From NCBI RefSeq assembly GCF_964204645.1, contig NC_134028.1, positions 19,568,153-19,628,152 on the forward strand: a stretch of 60,000 bases of DNA, in the 5' to 3' direction. Positions 1 to 12,300 of the stretch are shown piece after piece. Position 1 is the first letter of the stretch, and every line of letters starts with the position of its first letter. Made by a program: the position numbers and the translations under genes. The stretch is from Tubulanus polymorphus (Eukaryota; Nemertea; Palaeonemertea; Tubulaniformes; Tubulanidae). Under the pieces are notes generated by a model. The model did not search any database. It was not told where the DNA came from and saw only the letters and a list, made by a program, of their open reading frames with translations.

Positions 1-113
1 AGCCGACATCCACGGTTCACGAGGCCCAGTTCTAAGTCCAGCACTGGTTCTCGTTGGGTTTGAATTTTCAGTTAGTGAGCAAGTTCTAACCAGTTGTCAG
101 AATTAATTCATCT

Positions 114-335
114 TCAATGTCCAAATATTGACCGAAAAATCGTGTATCTACGTCCAGGACCCGTATTAGCTAAAATGCAAAATCTTAATGCGGTATTCCA
201 TTCTAGTGAGAGATTTATAGTTACCCTCGAGAAACAAGACATGTCAGAGTTAGGTCTGATTGTGTGAGTTTTGAAATGTACTTTTCTCTGAAGTGAACGA
301 GGAAATGTGGTTTCAATATCACTGATCATCTGGAA
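114..335 (-). CDS. TRPA1: TRPA1-like exon 25 (C-terminus)
   Basis: The exon starts after TTTTTAG with FQMISDIETTFPRSLQRKV, the usual continuation after the TRP-like helix. The frame stays open to a TGA at 114-116. A GTAACT at about 220 could be a donor, in which case the last 35 residues here are intronic and a further exon lies beyond the window. Confidence 0.7.
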   Translation of the reverse strand, partial: FQMISDIETTFPRSLQRKVHFKTHTIRPNSDMSCFSRVTINLSLEWNTALRFCILANTGPGRRYTIFRSIFGH

Positions 336-3300
336 CTAAAAATGGAACAAACATCTTATCCTAATCTCTATCCACTTGATTATGATCGAGGGAGGGCGGT
401 GCTGTCGGGGATTTACCTGCATGGCTAGACGTTTAAAATATGCACTCTTCTGAATTTTATCAATGTCACCCACAGCGATACCGACCTACAAACAAAATAT
501 ACAAAATTATTTAAAACAAAATTCTTCATCATTTAGATCATTTCATTTCTAATTAAGACGATCTTTAGGTTCGTTTATAGAGTGAATTTTTCTAATCACC
601 ATTCAAATAATATGAGAAATTTTGGATAGGCAGTAGATAGACTATAATATTCGGGTAATGTTATCCCAAAACGACCTCCAAAATAGGGCAAGCTTTATTT
701 TTTTTCAAACCCCGCAACGTGATCACTGAATTAGTATTGAAATCAATGTTTTGAGTTTTAAGAGAAAAAAATATTACAAAAGGAAATAAGCATTTCAGCA
801 TATGTTCGATGATGAGTTTACGGCGGGGTACGGAGTGGCCGGGTAGTTCAGGTTATAAAGGTGTTCACGGTTTCGTAGTGTAGAGATAGTTCAGATGGTC
901 TTGGCAAAGTGGTCCAGGTGGTTTTGGGTGTAAAGTGGTTCCTGGTCCTAGGTGTATATATGGTTCAGGGTTTCGTGGTGTTAAGTACAGGTTCAGATGG
1001 TTTCGAGGTGTAAAGTGGTTCAGATGGTTTCGTGGTGTAAAGGGGTTCAGATAGTTTTAGGTGTAATGGTTCTGATGGTTCTGGCGGATGAAATTATGAA
1101 CATACCAATAGATTCATGATCATGATGGGCATCACAATAACGAATACAACCAATAGAATGAAACAATCGTGTTTGAACGGACTCAATTCTGATCCTACAA
1201 AACTATCTTTATAGTTGATTTCGCCTACAGTCATAATCATAACAGTCACTGCATTTGCTTCAAATGTCTCAAATACCGGCTGAAAATACACATCATTATT
1301 CATACACATACGTTATCACATCCCGGTCTATCGAATCCCCGCGGGTACAATTATCTATCCACTACTCCTCAACTCAGGCGTGTCTACCTATGCATGATAA
1401 TTTAGTGCATTGGGTTTCCAATTGAAAGCAAATCAAGAACACCAATATGAAACACTAGGAATCAATCGATTGGTTTGATCATGGACGTATCTAGTTTAAA
1501 CGTCCATGGTTTGATTTAATTTGTGTTTTCCTGCTTTACAGGGGTCAGCACCTCTAGCAGGCTGTTAATAATGCAATTACTATCAAACCCATGATAATTG
1601 TAGGCATCAATATGATAAAAATTAATAATAAAATGTTTGCCTCATGTACAAAATGGCCCCAAATCACCATCGACGATATTATCGATGTAATTGATTTCAC
1701 CGATTGTATTCACAGCGATACACACAACATTACTGATATAATCAGAGAATATAGCCTGAAAATATAGAATATATCAATCAGAGCGAGGGGCGGTAGAGGA
1801 GGCAACACAACCCAGACACAGAGCTCCCAAGTGTGGAGGAGGGATGGTTCGGATTGAGATACATACCGGTATGTAAAACTTACCAATTTTCCCATAACGA
1901 TGTAAAATGCACTTCCAAATGCACAAATAAAAAAAAACACAATAACCAACATCTGGAATTCACAGAGATGCAGATATTGATGTTCAGTTTATGACAATAT
2001 ATACCCCACACTGTGGGTTGGGATGTCAACCCAGTCACAATTACCTTTATCGCTGATTTAAAAACTGCTGTGAACATTATCAGATAAATTCCCAACCAAT
2101 CAACCCTGCGAATAGAAAATTCAAACAATCATTCAAATACGTATAACAGACTGTTCTATTTGGACGATAGGGAGGAAGCGGGGGAGGAGGGGTGGTTGTT
2201 TTACCTGCGCATGTACATGATGAAATTAAACCAACTGAGGAACATAGCGATCCATCCACATCTCCACTGCATCAAACACGGTTTAGTCATTGGTGGATAT
2301 ATATATCCACAAGTGCTGATTAATAGTGCTAGCACCAGGTAGTTATAAACATCGAAGAAATACGACATTTTCTGCAAATAGAGAATGTAAATGAATATTG
2401 AAACATTCTCTACCCGGTAAATATGCATTATTTGGAGTCAGTGGTCACCCGTTCGATTTTTATGAAAGTAGATCTTTTCTAGCTTATTTGGGTTGAGAAT
2501 CTTACTATACTTGTTCCTACAATCTGTCCCCAAATCGAGAAAGTTTGAAAGCACGGGCATATTTCAAACGAATACGAATGAAAAAGTGTTACCAATGAGT
2601 GAATCTTTTGAAATCGATGCTCAAATTTTCTAAGGGGCGGCATCTGCGCTGAACTTCGTCCAATGAGCGGGGAGGTTGGTTCGAACCCCCTTAATACGGG
2701 CGCGTTATTTTACCTGTCGAATTAGTGAGACAATCTCGCGTACAAAGAATGTGACGACCATCACCAGTAACAGAACATCGACAACAGCGAAAAAACTATA
2801 ATCCTGATCCTGACGCATTTCCCTCGTCATCTGACCATGCTGTCAAAAATCACAGATCAATTCATTAAACAGTGAAATGTCAAATTATTTACTACGCAAC
2901 ACTTTATATAGATTCTACGTAGTTTCTACTATGTATGATTCTTAAATATTGAAATCATCATTAGGGATTAATAGATTAATAGATATACCTTACCTTCATG
3001 TAATAATCAACTAATGTGGAGTTTAACTTTTCACTTTCATTGAGGTAAATTGGACAATGATGGAATTCGTCGAATAAAGTGGCGTTTATAGGAAAATCAA
3101 CGACATGAGCCGTGTAGATATTCAATAACAATACAAACATCACATAGAATAACAGATTACTGTAGAAGAGATACCGAACACATTTCACCCTGAAATTTCA
3201 GCAGAATATGGAAGTTTAATGTACATACAATACCGAACACAATATAAATATGGCGGTTACGTAATATGATAGACTTTCTTACCATTTAACTGAGAGTAGA

Positions 3301-6300
3301 TTCTGGGAGAGAGGATGAGATAATAGATCCGTGGATTTAGCCTTTACCATTGTCTGTAAACAATCAATAAACAACAGGGATGAGAACGCCGACCTGTAAA
3401 ATCCGCGGGTTATTTTTCTTGAGTGACATACGCGAACCAGCTGACGGCGTAGCCGTCAGCACTAGCAAGCGCCGAAGACGCGAAGCTATTTCGGGGGTGT
3501 TTGGGGGTCCTCCCCCAAGAAAATTTTAGAAATTAAATACGTTTTCCGAGCACTTAGAGCGATCTCGAACCCATGAACGACTATTATATTTTGGAAGGTA
3601 ATGGCTAGTTCCAATGTGGTACATCCTCATTTGATGACATTCAGCATCTCATGCATTACGGGTCGAGCCCTGAATTATTGCAGTAAAAATGCGCCGATGA
3701 ATGCTCACTAAAAATCATCACCAAGTAGTGTATAATATCCGAAAGCGTTCGCCACACACACGCAGCAACAGTAAGTAGACCTATATACGTTACTACTGTT
3801 GCTGTGCGTGCGTGTCTGCAACCGATCGATAAAATACATACAAACTCAGCGTAGTACAAATCACATACAAAATCACTGTGTTGCAATGAATATGCATTGA
3901 AATGCGATACTTTTACGTGACGATAAGTAAAACAGGCACTGAACGCTTTTACGGTTCACCTGATTACCGATCGCGCCGGACCAATTGAGTGAGATCATCA
4001 CCCCCCCCCATACTTTTACATCATTTTTGGACTATTTGGAAAATTGATATTTTTCAATACTGAAATCCGCGGGAAACCGCGGATCCGCGGGGAATTCTCA
4101 TCTCTGAAACAATCAGTAGACAATAGGCAAATAATTAGTAAATGATAGGACTGTACATACATCCATAGCGAACCATCTTTGTTTTTTACACATCGGATCA
4201 TCAGGTCCCGGATCTAAAAACGTGTAATCAAATGTCACCTGAAAAATTGAAATCTTTATAGCATTAATTTGGCGGGAGGTGGGGAGCAGGGAGGGGAGAG
4301 GAGGGGATACGGAAGGGGAGGTAGGTTATGTAGACTATCCTATAAATCTTAACTTAACTAGTCAGCAGGGGAGGAGGAGGGTGGTGAGGTGGATAATGAG
4401 AAACCTCTAGATTTTTATCCTCATGATCATCAGTTGATGCTCGGACGCAGTGGTCCATTACTACTTTAGCTGCTTCCGGTAAACGTTCAATCAGTCTCTG
4501 CATCGGTGTATATTCATTCTTATCCCTGATACACATTGATTGTCTCCAACTACAATATATAAACAATCACATCATCAGGGGCACCAGTTAGGGGTGCAGG
4601 GCCTATCCTTGATTCGCTAGAGCATTTTGAATAGACTCCGTGACCAGTGCAAGATAACAGGTTTCAAAATCAATAAAAATTCGCTCTCAACTTATTAATT
4701 TCAGACAATTACTAATCAGCATGAAGATTTTGTGATTTTTTGACGCGATTAGAACCGTTACAATAATGTTTTTATACATTGATAACTAGTGTGCCTTATT
4801 TAAGTCTGGTATATGGTGATGATAACACATAAGATAACAATTAGCATTGTGAATTTTGTGATTAAATATATTTCATGACTTGTTTCGATAATTTACAATA
4901 ATCATTTTTGAGAGGATGTGCACCACAAGATTCCGATCGGGCTGTAGATAACGACTAAAAGATAGATGCATACATAAACCAAATCTAGACTATGCATCAA
5001 CGCGTAATGAAAACTAGATTCTCTTACTGACGGGTTGACGACGCTCCAAGTGACTAGACGGCTTAGGAAAGTGTGTAAATATACTTCATGTGCGGTATCA
5101 ATAGTCACAGTAACAGGGAGCACCGACAGGGGGCGTCTCAAATACGCCTTCACAGAATTCTACTTATGAAAACTTTCAGTCATAAAATATTCTGATATAG
5201 CAAACTACATTCAAAACGACTGAAACCTTTTATGTTTAAGTAGCGCTATTGCAGCCTCATTGGCTAAACTGTTAATTGCAACGTCTAATGGCGAATGACC
5301 GTGCGAATTCTTCAATGTGACGTCAGCATGGCGTTCTAATAGTAACCGGACTGCATCAGCGTGATTACTCGAGCAGGCGTGATGTAATGAGGTGTTCTAC
5401 AAAATAAAAACATGTACAACATTTACTTGAACTACTGTTATGATTTCGGTTATTTTCAAGGGCGGTGATATGATTGGGGTTATTTTCGTTTTAACCCAGA
5501 AGATGTGTGTGCGTGTTGTAAATGACGTTTGTTATGTTTTAAGATGTTCTTATTTCTATTTTTGTAATTAGTTCTAAACACTGTTTTTCCTCCCTATACC
5601 ATGGAAATGGTTGGAGTGTAATGGATACCCGTATTCGTCGAAATTTGTCTTGCAACAGCTTTGCAAACAAGGAACACATATTGAAAAGACACTTATCCGT
5701 GTTTTGACGATAATACTACGAAAATCCCACATTAAAGACGAAAAAAATAGAGTCCGAAACTTTATTCAGTATTCCTGAAAATGACTATTAGTTTATAGTC
5801 GAAACGTTTAATAAACTACACGAGCTCAAGGAAAAAATTTCGGACTTTATTTTTTCGTCTTTATAGTGGGATTTTCGCAATATGAAGGAAAACATATGTT
5901 TCACTCCAGGGGCGGTCTGCCCACGTGACGTACAATTAACATACCTTTAATTTATCGCCGTCGTTAACATTAGCATGATGATCTAACAATATGATCATAG
6001 TCGGGGTGTTGCCATAGTGAGCAGCTAGTATCAGTGCAGTACAGCGGCTATCATCTCTATACGATGATGGTTTTCATTAATTATAGAACATTTTGATTAA
6101 TTTAACACCACATTCATCTTAGAACATTTATTGATACTTACTTTGATGTTGTATCTGCCCCGAAAGACAACAATACTTTAACCACGTGACGATGCCCGTT
6201 AATACTAGCCAATAAGAGCGGAGTTCGGCCATCGATGTCATCATCGTTTAATTCCGATTTGCTAGCTTCTATTAAACTTTCAGCGCAAGCTAAATTATTC

Positions 6301-9300
6301 GATTCAGCCGCGATGTGCAACGGGGTTTTCTCATCAGTATCTTTAACACTAGCGTCAGCACCAGCTTCCAGTAGAATCCGTACCAACTGAAAATTCAATA
6401 GATAACATATTTTGAGCCAGTGGCCCCAGGATTCGATCACTAAAACCCCTTGGGTTCAGTTGGCCAAAATGTGGCATAAAAGTTTATCATCGGGATCCAG
6501 CTCCACAATTTGACTCTCGAGTTAAAATGTCTACTCATTTCAACCGTTTTAAAAGATGAAATTTTCCGGTAGGTTTTTAGTGCCCTGTTTCAACGGGTCG
6601 AAGCGGTATAGCGGTGAACATTTGACCTAACTTGACTGTACATTGTGACATTCACTGTCAACGATGTATAGGATGAGCACTCGATGGTTATGAACTCTCA
6701 CAGTTCGATATTTGTTTGTTTTTGTTCGTGTTGCCTTTGGACCTTGGTTTCCCAAGACTAACCCTATTATATTGGTTTATTCAACCTCACGACGGGACGG
6801 CCTTTGAGGTGTTGCCCGCACACCGTAAGCAGCCAACAGGACTCAAAACCACTTGTCATCAGCACTGATAGTAGTTACAACAGCATCGCGCCTTATCTCA
6901 CTGAGCTACTGAGCTACCGAGGCCGCTTAGATCCGTTAACTCTACTGTTACATGCGATTTTTTCCCAGAGCGGACAGTGGGATACTTATAAAACACGTAC
7001 CGAATTATTGCCCACATACGCGGCGTAGTGTAAAACATTTTGATCGTTCCTATCTTTTCTGTCTAAAATCGATTTACCATTCTTCTGCAAAATACATACG
7101 TAAAAACACCACATCGGTTTAGAGACACATCCCCGGCCGTCCGACCCCCTCATATATCCTCAGGCTCCATAAACTTACAACTAACATAGACATGACAGTC
7201 ATACTATGTTCACCCTCTACAGCCCAGTGAAGACATGTCTTTAAAGATGTATCTAATGAATTGATTTGCGCTCCGTTATCCAATAGAAACTCAACAGCTT
7301 CCGTCTGACCTTTCCAACATGCCACGTGCAACGGACCTAGACTATTGATGTCTTTAGCATTGATATCTGCTCCCTACAACAAACAATAAATGATTATTAT
7401 CCCAATCCCTACAAAACTAAAATAACAACAAATCATTGATGAGTCTGTACCGAAAATTCCTTCGAGGTTTATAAGTACCCCACCTGTCTCAGACTAGAGT
7501 TAACGTGGGCACATCACAGAGGACGGGTTAAACCTGCAGGTTCAACCAGGAAAATGAAAGCAACCTAACTGATGAAGAAAACGTTGCGTCTCCACAGTAC
7601 TAGCCGGTGATCAGTAAATTGTTCAGCTGAGCTTTTGAAATAAGAGGTACTTATTAAGGGAACTCTCGACTGAATGATCCTTAGAGATCTTTTTACTTTA
7701 TAGCGGCAGACGGTAGAGGCGTAACTCTTTAGGACGGTCCGGTGTTACAGAAATAATCTTGTATTACGGTACTGGTTTGTGTTTAAAAAACGACTGACAA
7801 GACGCGGGATATGTTTAGTGAATTACCTGATCGATCAGTATTTTAATGATAACCACACGATCATACATAGCCGCTTTATGAAGAGGAGTCATTTTTTCGC
7901 AATCACGAGGGTCGATTTCCGCTTTCCAATCGAGTAGCAACTGGACTAACTCGGAGAATCCGTTCACAGCTGCGATATGTAACGGCCTCATTAGATTCGC
8001 CTGTGAATAATGAATACAGAAATATGAACACAGAAATAATGGTGATTTATCTTAGCTGGGTTGGAATTCCTTTTATATTTGTTGTCTTTTTCTCATAGCA
8101 TTTCAAACAAATGGTAGATGTGGGGGGGGGGGGGGTAATGATTTAAGTAAAGTGTTTCCTGTCGCTATCTCACGCTAGGGGGTAGGGGGGGGGGTTGTTG
8201 ACCTTGTAATTTGGAAAGTAATAGAAAGAAATGTAAAAACAATCTTGTCTTGTTAAGAATAAGTTATTGCCTTCTCTTTCAAGGTGAATTCTGTAAAAGT
8301 TGTAAGATCTGCATTGAGCCGTGGTGCGCAAGACTAGCTCTGTTAAGGGACTGAGAGGCTTGGTCTATTGGTGAGTCGAGTTGAGTGAGTTTAACATCAA
8401 AGAATGATGATTAAGCAAAATCAATCAAAAGCAACACCACCCGTTTCAGATGATATCGAGGATGTCGAAGAAACCATTGCATACCGTTACCGTGTATGTT
8501 AGTTGTGGTTTCCACTATGAATAACGAGTTAAGTTGAGCATATTCTTTTGTCTTGTACGACATTCACTGAACCTGAGGACATTTTGGTGCCGAAACATGG
8601 CAATGTCGACAGCAGAGAACGATGTTCAGGCCCTGCTGGGTAATTGAAGAGGCAAGAAAGGTGCGAGTGTGGAAGGTAGTCCAAGAAGTGATGGAGATGG
8701 TTATGACAGAAGATGTTGCAAGGCTGAAGAGACTACGGTGAGTTATTTTGAGAGGCGATTGAATCGGTGGAAGAAACAGCAAGAAGAATGGTAGAAGCAC
8801 CCATCGATGCAGATGAGGGAGAAAACCTGGTAATGGAGGCAGAAGATAATGTTGGTGTGCTAAGGGATAATTTGTACGATATTGATGGCATTATTCGAGA
8901 ACATGAGACTCAAGAAATTCCAAGGTTAGCAAATACATTTGGCCCAGCACATGCGAATAGACTCAATCTACAAAAATTGAATCTACTAAAACTTAATAGG
9001 GGCATGTTACAATGGAGATCATGTTGAGACTCATTTTGTTCGGCCATTGATAGACAATAATATACGTTTTGGATGTAGAAAGATTCCCATACCAGAAAGC
9101 TCAGGTTGCTGTAGATCTTTTGTTAGAAAGATTTGGACAGCTTTACAAGTTAAGGAATTTCCTATGTGAAGGAACTGTTGCAATTGCCAAGGACTGAGGC
9201 CTCATCCTCTAGTTTGAGAGGATTATATGATGAAATTGAAAATTGCCTGAGAGGTCTTGAGGGACCAGGAAAATCACCATAAAATTATTGTAACCTGTTG

Positions 9301-12300
9301 GTTTCAATCATCATTGTGGAATTGCCGTCAAGAATTCGGGAAAATTTGATACGTTCTCAAATGTTCGATCTCCGGGATCTTACCGAACTACGGTTTGGGA
9401 TTAGGCAAGAGATCGAAATCCTAGAAGCCAATGGGATTGAAGATGGATTCTATTTCCTGACGACGATGAAAGGACTAACTTTCACTTGAATTCCACCAAC
9501 GTTGAAAAACCACGCCACAATGTCAATACTGATAAGGTCGTCATTGGTCTGATGATAAGATGATTGCTTCGCCGGAGAAGCGATTACAATTTGTGAAGGA
9601 ACATAAACGATACTTCGATTGCCTCCAAGAATGTTGTATCGCAACGTAGAAGTCTATTTTGTGAAATATAGAAGATATGTCATCATAGAGGTTTGTATGG
9701 TGTTTTCAAGTGGGAAAAACCCAGGTTGAGAGCTGAACCCTGTGGGCCAGGTTTCATGTTTCTAATGATGGCACAAAGTCCAGCCAGATATAAATGAAAG
9801 ACGCTCACCCTGAATATATTGTTCGATGGCGCCTCACATAGATCATACTTGAGAACAAAACTAGCAAGAAGGAATAAAAATGGGCTTGAGTGATTCTACA
9901 TAATCTGCCATCTAACTGCCCCACGTCTTGCTCTTGGCTAGCCTTTGAGGTAACTGGTTGTAGATTTCACAGGATCACATTTAGTGAAAGAAAGTGGCGA
10001 AACCATTACTGTCCATGTGTACCGTTCTACAGTGGAACCTTATTACATGTATTACGAACTCGGATACAAGGATTCATCGGATAAACAAACATAGAAATTC
10101 GTCCAAAGTACGACAATTTTGTTAATGTCATAGTGTTATAATGGACATATTTTCTGTTCCGTGTTCGCTGTAAAGAGGTTCCAGTGTATCAAGCTGTGGG
10201 CCAGTTAGTGCTGCAAGCTGATGCCAGCTGCTGTCATGTTAAAAACGGAAGCATTTACAAACTTACCGTGGTTTCATTTAAAGTAGTTGATTCCAAATCA
10301 CATCCCTACGGAATACATTCGTAAATACATACAATAAATAACTATACAACCGATACTCATATAAGCATTAATAAAATACAGCTCCAGACCACAAGCTAAG
10401 AATGAAATAAAACACCAAGGTGAATACTTGTGTGAAATCATTGAGATTATTTCATACGAACCTTTCTAACTTTGACATCGGTACCTTCATTCAGTTGTAG
10501 CCTGTCACACTACAAAATGTAATGAAACAATAAAATCAGCAAAAGGAAAAATCAACGAATTTGGGACGAATTAGTTCGAAATCATCGGATTCAAACACCA
10601 GCGAGATTCAATCATTTGCTTAAACATCATTGCGCGTTGGTGAGCCAGGCTGTGGGCCAGTAGTGCTGCGACTGTTGGCAGCTGTCAGCTTAAAAATGGA
10701 AACATTTACAAACTTACCGAGGTTTCATTTTTAGTGGTTAATTTCAAATCACCCTACAGAATACATTCGTAAAACATGCAATAAGGATACAGCTAATACT
10801 CATAAAGCATTAAGAAAATACAGCTCCAGAAAACAACATGCGTAGAATGAAATATCACACCAAAAATATTAGTGGAATTAAGAATATTTCATACGTACCT
10901 TTCTTACATTAACATCGGCACCTTCATTCAGTAATAGCCTAGCACACTGCAAAATGTAATGTAACAATAAAATTAGCAAAAATGAAATCATCAGCGAAAT
11001 TTAAGTACGAATAAGTTCAAAATAAAAAATAAAAACATCATCGAAGCTAACGTCGAACCGACAGTGAAATTTGCATACTACATTGCATATATACTGATAT
11101 ATAGTTACCTCTAAGTTTCCGTTTTGCACAGCGTAATATAAACTAGTATTACCTTCATTGTCTTTTTTACCGATATAAGAACGTTTATACTCCGGTATAT
11201 AATCATCCGAATCCGTTACTGAAACATGATTTTATACAACAATTGATTATATGATTACTTGAATGGGGAGGGGGTTAGTCGTGTAACATCGCCTCGTGGT
11301 ACAAAAGCCAAATAATATGAGGCAGATTTCTCGTATAGCATCAGAGCCGCCTCTCACTCTTCTCCCTCTCCCTTTTCGCCCTCACCCCCCATATGCGTTC
11401 AATATCCCATCCTCTCTCAATCAATCGATTGTTAAAAATGATCGATCACTGGAAATACTATGACATTTTCGATCGTAGGTGTTCTAGTAACATGTTGATA
11501 TGGAACGGCACCGATCCCGTACAAACAAAATTTTGTTTCAAAGCACTTGGACTTCAAATATATATTGTTGGCATCAAATGGTAAGATGAAGATTAAGTCT
11601 GAAGATAGTAAGAAATAGTTTATTTAAGTTGTATAGTATTCATTGGTTTGATAATTTTATTATTTGGGCCAGGAGTTTGTACCTGCATCAATCAATAATC
11701 TCATGACCTCTGGATGACCTTCAGCTGATGCTAACATCAATGGTGTCACATCATTGATATCTGTAGCCAAAGGATTAGCGCCTTTATCCAACTATAAATG
11801 AAGTGTGAATAAATGAACTCAAAAACTAATTTCGATTTTGAGTCCATGAGTGAATCAAATAGCAGTATGCTTCTCGAGCTTATCAATGATTGACCTACCA
11901 GGATCTTACAGGTCTCCGGACTACCATGCAATGCCACCTCGTGGAGAGGTGTGCTGCCATCGTCGTCGGTAACATTAGCGTTTGTTATACCCTGACCACC
12001 GCCTTTAGATTCTAATAAAATCTAAACAGAAAATCAAAATATCCAATATTTACAAACTACATCAAATGACGGAGTTACTGACTGAGACAATTTATATGAT
12101 ACCTGAACCATCCACTGAAAACCTCTCCTCGCTGCCACGTGAAAAGCCGTTTTACCTTTAGCATCAACTGCCTTCACATTAGCCTGGTGTTTTAATAAAA
12201 TTAGCGCCACCTCACGGCAATCGTATTTACTAGCTAACATCAATGGGGTCGAATTCTCATTACCACGTACATCCGGGTCTTCGTGTAAAATCACAGAGAG

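Noticed and set aside
1710-1952. Single 80-codon frame on the minus strand
   Set aside because: Only its first 23 codons are coding (exon 22). The rest reads through the donor into the intron.
6804-7028. 74-codon frame on the plus strand
   Set aside because: It covers a SINE and exon 11 of the channel gene antisense. No domain.
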